Positions 1-7,039 of a stretch of DNA of 36,532 nucleotides are shown in pieces. Positions within the stretch are counted from its first letter, which is position 1; each line of letters begins with the position of its first letter. This stretch comes from Sphaerisporangium perillae. GTDB taxonomy: Bacteria; Actinomycetota; Actinomycetes; Streptosporangiales; Streptosporangiaceae. Location of the stretch: the NCBI RefSeq assembly GCF_023276435.1, contig NZ_JALLPO010000067.1:1-36532 (forward strand), given 5' to 3'. The translations under genes and the position numbers were made by a program. The notes beneath the pieces were generated by a model. That model ran no database searches and was not told where the DNA came from. It saw only the letters and a list, made by a program, of their open reading frames with translations.

Positions 1-2
1 AA

Positions 3-146
3 TATCCGACTCGCGAACGAGCCCGCCGCGACGTTGCTCGTTACATCGAATTCCGATACAATTCGAGGCGCCGCCACTCAGGACTCGATTACCGGACCCC
101 GCAACAGGTCCACGACGAGTACCTGAACCAGCAGCTCGCAGCGTGA
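3..146 (+). pseudogene. IS3-family transposase (OrfB) C-terminal end, cut by window edge
   Basis: The frame ending at TGA 144-146 reads RYIEFRYNSRRRHSGLDYR followed by TPQQVHDEYL. This is the typical end of the IS3/IS150 integrase-core transposase, where the YNxxRxHSxLxxxTP motif surrounds the last part of the rve domain. Only about 47 residues lie in the window, so it may be intact upstream. No inverted repeat end could be recognised after the stop. Confidence 0.7.
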
Positions 147-147
147 A

Positions 148-771
148 TTAGCCGTTAAGCAGCTGTCCGGAAAGCGTAGGGCGGATCAGATGATCCATGA
201 GTGGGCCCATCGGATGATGGACGCCGAGGTCGAGCAGATCTGCGGGGCCGGCTACTGCGAGGTCACCAACCAGCGGCCTCAACACCCGTAACGGAGCGGC
301 AGGCCCCCGCCCAGCCGCTCGCGCTGACCAGGATGAGGCGGGCCTGAGATCGACCGTTCGGCTATGTCGACTTGCGGTGTTTTGCCAGGCCTCGACCTTC
401 AGGATCACCACGAGCTTGTCGCCCACGGTGTGCGGCTGGATGCGGTAGCCGGGATCTGGGGGCGTGATGTTGCCCTCGATGAGCTGATCCAGCCGATCCC
501 GGATGTCCTTGTAGTCCTCTTTGAGGCCGACGACGGTCACCTCATCGGGGTCCACGCCGAACATGATGGTGCCGCCGTGGCCGTTGGCGAACGCCGTGAT
601 GGTCTTGAGCATCTTGCGCTTGCTGTCGAAGGTGGTGTCGGGCAGCTGCCGCTTGTACTCCATGTAGGGTCCCTCTCCGGCCGCCGGCAGCGCGCGGATC
701 TCGGTATCGGGGTCCTGCGGCGTCTGGATTTCGACACCGGCGCCGGCGGCGTCGTATTGCCCGGCCGCCAT
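148..771 (-). pseudogene. Schlafen-type AlbA_2 (ATP/nucleic-acid binding) domain protein, 3' truncated
   Basis: Residues about 36-126 are a recognisable AlbA_2 (Schlafen/divergent AAA-4) domain, with YMEYKRQLP, then KTITAFANGHGGTIMFGVD, then DxLIEGNITPPDP. In bacteria this domain occurs in putative nucleic-acid-binding regulators and in some defence-associated proteins. After VVILKVEAW (about residue 128, position ~388) the sequence becomes low-complexity Arg/Ala/Leu antisense to the IS256 stump, so the true C-terminus is lost. Another frame just upstream (~770-950, minus strand) also looks protein-like, with LREGIGWLESRWEDLDTP, so the gene may additionally carry a frameshift near 770. I treat it as a dead remnant; ATG at 771 is the only in-frame ATG start. 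Confidence 0.55.
190..291 (+). pseudogene. IS256-like (Mutator) transposase N-terminal stump
   Basis: A short frame beginning MIHEWAHRMMDAEVEQICGA resembles the start of IS256-family transposases, where a helix with xxMDAEVxxxxGAxYGE precedes the RNGY motif. It stops at TAA 289-291, just before RNGY would be expected. It lies 45 bp after the IS3 stump and inside the 3' end of the broken AlbA_2 frame. The call rests on about 30 residues. Confidence 0.4.
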
Positions 772-1220
772 GCTGCCCAGCGGCCGGTAGTCCAGCCAGC
801 GCCGGCCTTCCTCGCTGGGGTGTCAAGGTCTTCCCAACGGGACTCCAGCCAGCCGATGCCCTCTCGAAGCGGGCGAGGATGGTATGAAGGCCCGGCCCAT
901 CCGCTAGTGCTGGGCCGACCCGACTTTGTCGAGGCTGCTCCCACCCTCCCCACCGATTCCAGGGTTGGGTTGCCTCCAGCTTTGCTCCGCCACCACGACG
1001 ACAGAGCAACGGCGGTCTTTCACCTCCGTACGGACAGATCAGCGCTTCGTGGCGCACTGGGGCTCATGACACGAACCCGAGCGGAGAGCCTCAAGAGGGG
1101 TATATGCCGCGAGGTCCTGGCGGTTACCGCCCCGACCCATTCCCGCTGCTTAGTACGCAAATCTTTACAAGCTCGGTTAAAGGGTTGTTCGTGGGTATCC
1201 AATCATGAGTCAATCAGATC
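772..1220. other. stretch without a recognised gene
   Basis: About 450 bp between the AlbA_2 remnant and the next gene. Minus-strand reading is weakly protein-like close to 770-950, as noted for the AlbA_2 remnant. From about 1080 to 1215 the base composition drops and the segment probably holds the promoter of the downstream coiled-coil gene. No RNA gene or repeat was seen. Confidence 0.3.
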
Positions 1221-2132
1221 GTGACCGCTGCAGGGACAGAGGACTCGGTCGCCACCCAGAACTTCCGGCAGGCCAGAGGTCTTGGAGCGCTCCAAGTACA
1301 CGTCGAGCAACTGGAGCAACAGCTCGAGTTGCGCGGCCGGGAGATCGACGCGCTGCAGGTGGAGGCCGCCCGCAGGGCCAAGCCCTGGTGGCGCGAGCCC
1401 GCCACGATCATCGCGCTGGTCGCCCTCGCAGTGTCGGCCGTGTTCTCGGTGCTGTCGCGCCGGGACCTGTCGCAGGCCGACGACCAGGCCAAGCGGGAGA
1501 AGCTCACCACGCTGGTTCAGCGGCTCACCGCGATCCAGCGCGAGGTGCTCGCCACCGTACGCGACAGCGCCAAGGCCACAGGCACCGAATCCGTCGACTA
1601 CTACGCCAACGTGTCGAGCAGCCTGAACACCGACCGGGTCATGCTCGCGCGCCAAGCCGCCGACCTGGCCGAGACGATCCCCCGCCTGGTCACCTCCGTG
1701 GAGTTCTACGCCGTGGCCCAGGAGCTGTGGCAGTCGGGCGAGACCACCAGGGCGCTGCGGATGACCGCGCACGCCGAGGAGAACGCCAGGAACGTCCAGG
1801 AGTACACCGCGGCGGTCAGGCAGCGCGCCCTGATCCTCTTCGGCCTCCAGCGGTATCCCGAAGGGCGCGCCCAGATGCAGCGCGCCCTGGACGTCTTCAC
1901 TGCCAGGCCCGAATTCAACCGGGAGAACGCGCCGGTCCAGCGCACCGGTATCCTCATCGATACCCAGCTCAAATGGGGCCAGCTCGAGTTCCAGGTCGCC
2001 GGCTGCGAGGAGGTCGCCCACCTCGACGCCGCGGAAAAGCTCATCCAGACCTGGCGGCTGCCGCCCACCACTCCCTTCGCCAAACAGCTCAGCACGCTAC
2101 GCAAGCTGGTCCCGGCTAGCTGCGCCTCCTAG
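1221..2132 (+). CDS. membrane-anchored coiled-coil protein of unknown function
   Basis: A 303-residue protein starting at GTG 1221, forced by an in-frame stop at 1206. Layout: a short charged N-terminus; a heptad-rich coiled coil at residues ~22-50 with VEQLEQQLELRGREIDALQ; a WW-containing linker; one transmembrane helix at ~61-79 (ATIIALVALAVSAVFSVLS); then a mostly helical region. The C-terminal part (~110-300) has helix-turn-helix pairs reminiscent of TPR repeats, around AVRQRALILFGLQRYPEG. There is no signal peptidase site. It is probably a membrane protein with the helical domain on one side and the coiled coil on the other. Its stop codon shares the tetranucleotide CTAG (2129-2132) with the stop of the converging ClpP remnant. 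Family not recognised; conserved hypothetical proteins of this shape are common in actinomycetes. Confidence 0.7.
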   Translation: MTAAGTEDSVATQNFRQARGLGALQVHVEQLEQQLELRGREIDALQVEAARRAKPWWREPATIIALVALAVSAVFSVLSRRDLSQADDQAKREKLTTLVQRLTAIQREVLATVRDSAKATGTESVDYYANVSSSLNTDRVMLARQAADLAETIPRLVTSVEFYAVAQELWQSGETTRALRMTAHAEENARNVQEYTAAVRQRALILFGLQRYPEGRAQMQRALDVFTARPEFNRENAPVQRTGILIDTQLKWGQLEFQVAGCEEVAHLDAAEKLIQTWRLPPTTPFAKQLSTLRKLVPASCAS

Positions 2133-2300
2133 GCCACCGCCGCCGTGACGCGTTTGCGGCTGGGGTAGATGTCGTCAATGAGGTTGTACGTGCGGGCCTG
2201 CTCCGCCGTGAAGATGCTGTCGCGTTCGATGCCGCGGCGGATGTCCAGGACGCCGCGCCCGGTGTGCCGGGCCAGGATCTCCTCCTGCTGATCCACTGCC
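2129..2300 (-). pseudogene. ClpP protease C-terminal fragment
   Basis: Minus-strand reading gives ILARHTGRGVLDIRRGIERD, then SIFTAEQARTYNLIDDIYPS, and a stop at 2129-2131. This matches the ClpP C-terminus, including HTG, the catalytic-region RD(x)FM-SAxEAxxYGLID motif and the IDD(I/V) end. Only about 57 of ~200 residues remain; the serine and histidine of the triad are absent. The upstream end dissolves near 2300 into unrelated sequence. It must be a recombination remnant rather than a functional protease subunit. Confidence 0.65.
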
Positions 2301-2410
2301 CGCCTTTGCTGGACCGGGGTTGAGGAACCGGCGGACAGCCGTTATCGATGAGAACGATCTTGCTAGGGCCCCGAAGGACAGAAGCGGGATGCGGGTGGGA
2401 TAGCTGCTGG

Positions 2411-2779
2411 TCAGCGTCCCGCGAGTGCCGCGTAGGCGGTGGAGCGGCCAATTTTGAGGGTGCGGGCAGCCTCGGTGATCGAGACACCCTCGTCGACCAG
2501 GCGGCGTAGTGTGGCCAACTCGGCGGGGCCGATGACGCGCGGCCGGCCGGTCTTCTTCTTGCCGGGCAGCATGGCACCGGTGGCCTCGCGGCGCTTGGCG
2601 GCGGCGATCCCCTCGGCCTGGCGCTCGGCTCGCAGCTCCAGCTCGTATTCCGCGGCTGCGGCCGGGACCGCGAACCCGGTGTGCGGGCCGCCCCTCCCGG
2701 GGCCGATGACGCGCCATGTGCCCGGCTGATCGTCGGGCTTGATCCGGTAGGGGTTGCCCCACTCACTCGTGCGGTCCAC
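2411..2779 (-). CDS. small protein with resolvase-type HTH, probably 5'-truncated (DUF4326-like start)
   Basis: A 122-residue frame from GTG 2779. Residues 1-13 (MDRTSEWGNPYRI) look like the core of DUF4326, which usually has V-x-x-x-R-x-S-x-WGNP. Residues ~78-122 (GRPRVIGPAELATLRRL, then GVSITEAARTLKIGRSTAYA) are a resolvase/Hin-type HTH. A central stretch is rich in Glu/Arg/Ala. The start codon abuts the left 38-bp inverted repeat, and DUF4326 proteins normally have residues before the WGNP motif. I infer that the 5' end was replaced when the Tn3-like element inserted. Function unknown; DNA binding is likely from the HTH. Confidence 0.5.
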   Translation of the reverse strand: MDRTSEWGNPYRIKPDDQPGTWRVIGPGRGGPHTGFAVPAAAAEYELELRAERQAEGIAAAKRREATGAMLPGKKKTGRPRVIGPAELATLRRLVDEGVSITEAARTLKIGRSTAYAALAGR

Positions 2780-2817
2780 GGCCCTTTGAGCAGCAACCGA
2801 ACGGCCAACGGCGTTAG
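2780..2817 (+). repeat. left terminal inverted repeat (IRL) of Tn3-like unit
   Basis: The 38 bp starting GGCCCTTTGAGCAGCAACCG and ending GGCGTTAG recur in inverted orientation at 6250-6286 with only a one-base T indel. Length (37-38 bp) and the GTTAG-type inner end fit Tn3-family terminal repeats. Identity extends three bases outside (CAC). The inner end contains the stop codon of the recombinase gene. No 5-bp target duplication matches between 2775-2779 and 6287-6291. Confidence 0.65.
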
Positions 2818-3719
2818 CGCTCCGGGTGGGAGGGAGTTTTCGCCGTTGGCCGTTCCGATGCGGCTGGGTGTGCTTGGTCGTGGTCGCGGAGCATGCGCAG
2901 CACGGTGGCGGGTGAGGGGTGTTGGCCGGTCTTCTTGCCTTTGGTGATGATGAGCTGGTTGGCGATGACGCGGAGGCTGTGGTTTTGCTGGCGTAGGTGG
3001 AGGGCCATGGAGAGCATGGCGGGGTCGGTGACGGCGGCGCCGCCGATGTGTTTGCCGCGGGAGCGGGCGGATTCGTGGCCTTCGAGGGTGCGGTCGCGGA
3101 TGTATTCGCGTTCCATCCCCGACAGGGCGGCGAGCACGGTGAACACCACGCCGGAGGGGTCGTGGGTGCCTTGCAGTTCGCCGGTGAGGAACTCCAGGCC
3201 GATGTCGTCGGCTTTGAGTTGTTCGGCGAGGCTGGCGAGCTCGATGCCGCGGCCGAGGCGTTTGTGTTCGTGGACGACCAGGGTGACCGCGTCGCCGGAG
3301 GCGCGCATCTCGCGGGCCAGGGCGACGGCCTTGTCGAGTTCGGGCCGGGCCGTGGCGCGGGTGGAGATCTTCTCGTGGAAGATCCGGGTGACGCCGGCGG
3401 CCTTGAGCGAGTCGAGCTGAGTGGCCAGGGACTGGCGGATGGTCGACGCGCGGGCGTAGCCGATCCGCGCGTGCCCGGCCGGCGCGATTCCCGCGTTGAC
3501 CGGACGAGGTAGTTCGACCCAGGCCGAGCCTGGTTTGCGGGCGGGCGGGGCCGCCACGTTCAGGGCCTTGGCCAAGGAGGGGACGAGCCGGAACCGGGCG
3601 GTGTGGTACTGGGCGGCGACCCGGCCCTTGCCGGTGCGGCACGGTGATCCGGCCGGTGCGGCGCAGGAGGACATCGGGCAGTCGTTGACCTCGACCCGCT
3701 GGAAGTCGTCGTCGCTCAC
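2814..3719 (-). CDS. serine recombinase (resolvase/invertase) with N-terminal Cys motif
   Basis: 301 residues from GTG 3719. Residues ~14-46 carry a Cys-rich motif (CPMSSCAAPAGSPCRTGKG, then YHTARFRLVP) common in actinobacterial recombinases of mobile elements, possibly zinc-binding. The catalytic domain runs from ~85 to 225: GYARASTIRQSLATQ with nucleophile Ser92, HEKISTRATARPELDKA, VVHEHKRLGRGIELASL with the conserved Arg pair, and SGMEREYIRDRTLEG at the start of helix E. A short resolvase-type HTH follows (~232-282, SLRVIANQL and SPATVLRML). Its 3' end (TAA 2814-2816) sits inside the left inverted repeat, and its start faces the dyad cluster 3730-3850, the usual tnpR/res geometry. All catalytic residues I can identify are present, so it may be active in cointegrate resolution or inversion. 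Confidence 0.85.
   Translation of the reverse strand: MSDDDFQRVEVNDCPMSSCAAPAGSPCRTGKGRVAAQYHTARFRLVPSLAKALNVAAPPARKPGSAWVELPRPVNAGIAPAGHARIGYARASTIRQSLATQLDSLKAAGVTRIFHEKISTRATARPELDKAVALAREMRASGDAVTLVVHEHKRLGRGIELASLAEQLKADDIGLEFLTGELQGTHDPSGVVFTVLAALSGMEREYIRDRTLEGHESARSRGKHIGGAAVTDPAMLSMALHLRQQNHSLRVIANQLIITKGKKTGQHPSPATVLRMLRDHDQAHPAASERPTAKTPSHPER
2841..2866 (-). repeat. extra, diverged copy of the inverted-repeat core
   Basis: Positions 2841-2866 match the outer-facing core of IRR (6254-6279) at 22 of 26 positions, including an exact 15-mer CGCCGTTGGCCGTTC. Together with 2799-2813 it forms a 15-bp inverted repeat with 27 bp between the arms, lying within the 3' end of the recombinase gene. 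Confidence 0.55.
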
Positions 3720-3729
3720 CCCTCGGAGC

Positions 3730-3850
3730 GTTTCATCTGGTGTTGCAAACGTCCAGGAGTTTGCACCGACCTATGAAACGGAATCCGGCCGGGAACGCCC
3801 TGGTCGGCTTCGCGTGGTTCCGGTGTTTCATAGGCGAGGACCTATGAAAC
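3730..3850. promoter_or_regulatory. candidate res site / recombinase-binding dyads
   Basis: Immediately upstream of the recombinase start are three exact copies of CCTATGAAAC: 3770-3779 (plus), 3825-3834 (minus) and 3841-3850 (plus). A partial copy (GTTTCAT, 3730-3736) lies in minus orientation. The pair 3825-3850 is a perfect 10-bp dyad with a 6-bp spacer, 26 bp overall, the size expected of a serine recombinase crossover site. A separate hairpin, GCAAAC/GTTTGC, lies at 3745-3764. The spacing fits a multi-subsite res region and would also allow autoregulation of the recombinase gene. Confidence 0.6.
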
Positions 3851-3901
3851 GCGGGTGCGGGAGGTTCTGGCGGCCGGGCCGCTGGTCATCCCGCCGGACC
3901 A

Positions 3902-4219
3902 TCATCCTGCGGCTCTGCGCGCGCCGTCGGCCGGAGTGTTCGCGACGGCTTCGCCCGTGGCTTCGGCGGCCGTTTCGGACAGGCTGACCTGAGCCAGCAG
4001 TCCGTCGAGTGACAGTTCCAGAACCCCGGCGACGGCGACGACCGTGAAGAAGGCCGGTGTGGGGATACGGCCCCTCTCGATCTTCCGCAGCGTCTCGGGG
4101 GAGATCCCGGCCCGGAGTGCCACGTCGGTGATGCTGCGTGAACCCCTGGCCTCGCGCAGCAGGTCGCCCAGCCGTTCCCCGCGCAGGCGGTCGGCGATCG
4201 ACAACGGTTCGCGTACCAT
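3902..4219 (-). CDS. XRE-family transcriptional regulator, divergent from map
   Basis: 105 residues from ATG 4219. A Cro/C1-type HTH spans residues ~13-70 (RGERLGDLLREAR, SITDVALRAGISPETLRKIERGRIPTP, then VAGVLELSLDGLL). The rest is a short Ala-rich tail. The ATG lies exactly seven bases downstream of TAGTAT (minus strand; 4227-4232), the layout of leaderless actinobacterial mRNAs; longer upstream readings have no domain content. It shares a 52-bp intergenic region with the methionine aminopeptidase gene, and the palindrome there is its likely operator. I infer that it represses itself and the aminopeptidase. XRE/aminopeptidase divergent pairs are also seen outside transposons. Confidence 0.8.
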   Translation of the reverse strand: MVREPLSIADRLRGERLGDLLREARGSRSITDVALRAGISPETLRKIERGRIPTPAFFTVVAVAGVLELSLDGLLAQVSLSETAAEATGEAVANTPADGARRAAG

Positions 4220-4226
4220 GAGCCCA

Positions 4227-4265
4227 ATACTAATACCGGTATAGTTATCGGAATCAAGAAGGAGG
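4227..4265. promoter_or_regulatory. divergent promoter and operator between xre and map
   Basis: The perfect palindrome ATACCGGTAT (4233-4242) lies between the xre -10 (TAGTAT on the minus strand, 4227-4232) and a plus-strand -10-like TATAGT (4240-4245). A repressor bound here would block both promoters. The map ribosome site GGAGG is at 4261-4265, six bases before TTG 4272. Confidence 0.6.
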
Positions 4266-4271
4266 CAGGAG

Positions 4272-5039
4272 TTGATCGAGCTCAAGACCGCCGGCGAGAT
4301 CGAGGTGATGCGTGAGGCCGGCCGGGTCGTCGCGGCGGTACACAGGCAGGTCCGCTCGCACGCGACCGTCGGGATGTCTCTGCGCGAGCTCGACGAACTG
4401 GCCCGCCAGATCATGCACGAGGCCGGGGCCGGATCGTCCTTTCTCGGCTACCACCCGGCGTTCGGTGCCACTCCCTACCCTGGCGTGATCTGCACCTCGG
4501 TGAACGAGGTCATGCTGCACGGCCTGCCCACAGGCTACCGGCTCCGTGACGGCGACCTGCTGAGCATCGACTGCGGCGCCCACATCGACGGCTGGCATGC
4601 CGACGCCGCTGTCAGCTTCTGCGTCGGCCGGGCTCGCCAGGGCGACGGCGACCTGATCGCGACGGCCGAGCGCATGCTGGCCGCCGGAATCAAGCAGGCC
4701 GTGCCGGGCGCGCGGCTGGGCGATATCGGCCAGGTCATGTCCCGCATCGGCCGCGCGGCCGGTTACGGCATCCAGAACGACTTCGCCGGCCACGGCATCG
4801 GGCGGGCCATGCACGAGGACCCGTGGGTACCCAACGAGGGCCGTCGAGGGCACGGCCTGAGGCTCCGCCCCGGCATGGTCATCGCCATCGAGCCCAGCCT
4901 GATGGCCGGAGGCGGAGACGACTACGCGATGGCCGAGGACGGCTGGTCCCTGTGCAGCGGAGACGGCAGCCGCACGGTCCACGTCGAGCACTCAGTGGCC
5001 GTCACCGACGACGGACCGGTCATCCTGACCCTCCCCTAA
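4272..5039 (+). CDS. map: type I methionine aminopeptidase
   Basis: 255 residues, full length for a type I MetAP without an N-terminal zinc extension. It removes the initiator methionine from nascent proteins in the cytosol using two divalent metals. All five metal ligands are in place: Asp100 (LLSIDCGAH), Asp111 (WHADAAV), His174 (GHGIG), Glu207 (IAIEP) and Glu239 (VEHS). The substrate-side His83 is in EVMLHGLP. The start is TTG 4272, set by the GGAGG at 4261-4265; no better start exists. It is divergent from xre and lies inside the Tn3-like unit, so it is probably an extra copy rather than the housekeeping map gene. A spare MetAP could protect against inhibitors of the enzyme, but that is inference. 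Confidence 0.93.
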   Translation: MIELKTAGEIEVMREAGRVVAAVHRQVRSHATVGMSLRELDELARQIMHEAGAGSSFLGYHPAFGATPYPGVICTSVNEVMLHGLPTGYRLRDGDLLSIDCGAHIDGWHADAAVSFCVGRARQGDGDLIATAERMLAAGIKQAVPGARLGDIGQVMSRIGRAAGYGIQNDFAGHGIGRAMHEDPWVPNEGRRGHGLRLRPGMVIAIEPSLMAGGGDDYAMAEDGWSLCSGDGSRTVHVEHSVAVTDDGPVILTLP

Positions 5040-5189
5040 CGCCCGATGAGAGAGGGCCGGAGTTCGGTTGAGACCGGGTTCGAGGTCAAGGCCGGGCTGG
5101 GGTTCACTCCGAAGGCCAGCAGGCCGTGCCGGCGGTTGCCTGGGTGGCGTGCTGAGGTCGGTCGGCCCGCCGACGTGTTCATATCGATC

Positions 5190-6122
5190 TCAGGTGTCAT
5201 CTTCGTCATCGTCTGAGGCGTCGGGGTCTCGCAGGTCGCGGATGGCGCCTGGGGCCAGGTCGGGCAGCAGGAAGTTGTAGGCGCCATGCACCCCGAGGTG
5301 TTTGTGCACGAAGGGTGACAGGCGGGCCATGTCCTTCCTGTACTTGGCCAGCTCCGCCAGCCGCCGATGCGGCACCAGGCTTCCTTCGGCCAGATCCGCC
5401 ATGCCCAGCCCCAGCACCTCAGCGACCTGCTCCAGCGCCTTGACCATCGTCGGGCCGCTGCCACGCGGCGCCGGACCCTTGCGCCACCTCTCCAAATCGG
5501 AGAACCGCTCCCTCGGCGGCACCTCCAGCAGCTGGTCCAGCACATACCGCTGGCCCACCGTCAACCGGCCCTCCAGCACACCCCACAACCGCTTGGTCGT
5601 GTCGTCGCGGACCTGGGCGACCAGCCGCTCCAACGTGCTCAACCCCGGCAGCAGCACGCTGCGCTCCCGCAGCCACGCCACCGCGTCCATGAATAGCACC
5701 TTCGGGCCGTCCCCCGACGTCCACGAACGAGCCGCCACCCACTCCCGCAGCTCCGCCTCGACCGAGGTGAACTCCTTCAGCCCGTACACCCGCCGGATCT
5801 CCCACTGATGATCCAGCTTCGTCTTCGCCCGCTCGGTGTACCGCTTCACCTGCGACGGATCATCGATCTCCAGCTGTCCGGCCACGAAATCCAGCACCGC
5901 CACCGGCACGTCCAGCGGATCCTCGAGGAACGTTCCGACCCAGCGGACCGTGACCAGCTCCAGAGCGAACCCGAGTTTCATGTGCGGACCACGGCGGCGA
6001 TCGACCAGCACCCGGTCCTCATCGTCGAGGAAGAACACCCGCTCCAGGTCCGCCTGCGACGGCACCCCCGCGTACCGGCCGTACGCCGCGGCCTCATCAT
6101 CTGTCAGGAACTCAACCGGCAT
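5190..6122 (-). CDS. Tn3-family transposase N-terminal domain only (DUF4158)
   Basis: 310 residues from ATG 6122, with MPVEFLTDDEAAAYGRYAG as the classic start of Tn3 TnpA; a TTG three codons upstream is possible. The DUF4158 domain covers most of it: RVFFLDDEDRVLVDRRRG, KLGFALELVTVRWVGTFLEDP, DDPSQVKRYTERAKTKLDHQ, EIRRVYGLKEF. The protein ends in an acidic tail (RDPDASDDDEDDT) and a stop. The ~650-residue DDE catalytic region of a normal ~1000-residue TnpA is missing. It could be a truncation or the first half of a split transposase whose second half was lost. Its start faces the right inverted repeat 127 bp away. On its own it cannot catalyse transposition. Confidence 0.8.
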   Translation of the reverse strand: MPVEFLTDDEAAAYGRYAGVPSQADLERVFFLDDEDRVLVDRRRGPHMKLGFALELVTVRWVGTFLEDPLDVPVAVLDFVAGQLEIDDPSQVKRYTERAKTKLDHQWEIRRVYGLKEFTSVEAELREWVAARSWTSGDGPKVLFMDAVAWLRERSVLLPGLSTLERLVAQVRDDTTKRLWGVLEGRLTVGQRYVLDQLLEVPPRERFSDLERWRKGPAPRGSGPTMVKALEQVAEVLGLGMADLAEGSLVPHRRLAELAKYRKDMARLSPFVHKHLGVHGAYNFLLPDLAPGAIRDLRDPDASDDDEDDT

Positions 6123-6249
6123 GCGCCGCAAAGTAGGACCGACCCACAGGTAATCAACTCAGAGCAACCGAACCGTTACAAGACCGGACCCCCGCCGACA
6201 CGACCCGCATCCGACGCTGGGCGGCGGTAACCGCGCCCCGGTCTACTCG

Positions 6250-6286
6250 CTAACGCCGTTGGCCGTTCGGTTGCTGCTCAAGGGCC
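6250..6286 (-). repeat. right terminal inverted repeat (IRR) of Tn3-like unit
   Basis: Reverse complement of 2780-2817 with one T missing in the T-run; otherwise identical, and with three further matching bases outside. It begins at CTAAC (inner end) and ends AAGGGCC (outer end). Confidence 0.65.
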
Positions 6287-6487
6287 GTGAAGGAGCCCCT
6301 CGAAGCCGTCGTTTCTGTCTTCGATGCGGACGAAGGCGCAATGATGGCCGGCCGTGCGGGGGCTCCGCCGTTGGAGGCCGGGATCTCACCGGACAGCCGT
6401 GATTACCACTCGGCTCCCCGCCCTCTTTGTAAGCCTTTAACCGCCTCCTACCAAGTACAGGTGTAGATCGACGAAAGGAGCAGGCCG

Positions 6488-7039
6488 GTGCGTCGTCAAC
6501 AGGCGGAATTCGCCACGGACATCGTGGCGCTCGAGGCCTTCTATCGGCGGCACGTCGAGGGGATCACGCGATTCCTGGCCCGCCGCGTCGATGACCCTCA
6601 CATGGTCGCCGACCTGGTGGCGGATGTGTTCCTGGCAGTGATGGAGTCCGCCCACACCTACCGACCGGGGTGGGGCAGCGAGGTCGCGTGGCTGTACGGC
6701 GTGGCCCGCAACACGCTCTCGGCCGAACGGCGCCGGGCGTTGCGCGAGTCCCAGCTGACCGACCGGGTGAGCAGGCGAAGGCAGCTGGACACCGACGACA
6801 TCAGCCGGTTGGAGGAGCGGATCGACGCGGAACGGCCCGCCAGGCGCGCCTTCATGGCCATGACCGATCTTCCGGATGGGGAGCGCGCCGTACTGGAACT
6901 GGTCGTCATCGACCAGTTGACGGTCACGGAGGCCGCGGCCGCCCTGGGCATTCGGTCGGGGACCGCCATGGTGCGACTGCACCGCGCTCGCCGGACGCTG
7001 AAGGACCTGCCTTTCGTCATGGAAGGGACCGTCAAATGA
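6488..7039 (+). CDS. ECF-type RNA polymerase sigma factor
   Basis: 183 residues starting at GTG 6488, with AGGAG about six bases upstream. Region 2 spans ~18-85: FYRRHVEGITRFLARRV, then VADLVADVFLAVMESAHTYR, then VAWLYGVARNTLSAERRR. Region 4 spans ~122-175: LPDGERAVLELVVIDQLT, then TEAAAALGIRSGTAMVRLHRA. It lacks regions 1 and 3, as ECF factors do. The stop TGA overlaps the start ATG of the next gene (ATGA, 7036-7039), so the two are translationally coupled. I infer that the downstream membrane protein controls the sigma factor. Confidence 0.9.
   Translation: MRRQQAEFATDIVALEAFYRRHVEGITRFLARRVDDPHMVADLVADVFLAVMESAHTYRPGWGSEVAWLYGVARNTLSAERRRALRESQLTDRVSRRRQLDTDDISRLEERIDAERPARRAFMAMTDLPDGERAVLELVVIDQLTVTEAAAALGIRSGTAMVRLHRARRTLKDLPFVMEGTVK

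Larger units (their letters stand above)
2780..6286. mobile_element. Tn3-like unit carrying xre-map cassette (transposase lacks DDE domain)
   Basis: Order inside the repeats: IRL, serine recombinase (minus), candidate res dyads, xre (minus), methionine aminopeptidase (plus), Tn3 transposase N-terminal domain (minus), IRR. These are the parts of a Tn3-family transposon with a passenger cassette. It is about 3.5 kb. With no catalytic transposase domain it could only move if another transposase acted in trans. Lack of a target duplication suggests rearrangement or age. Confidence 0.55.

Noticed and set aside
2116..3642. 508-residue minus-strand frame
   Set aside because: A shadow of the recombinase and the HTH gene; only low-complexity Arg/Pro/His sequence.
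4220..4414. N-terminal extension of the XRE regulator
   Set aside because: It would run through the operator and into the map gene; ATG 4219 behind TAGTAT gives a normal HTH protein.
2772..6294. 5-bp target duplication around the Tn3-like unit
   Set aside because: Bases outside the repeats do not match, whichever end of the repeat is taken as the boundary.
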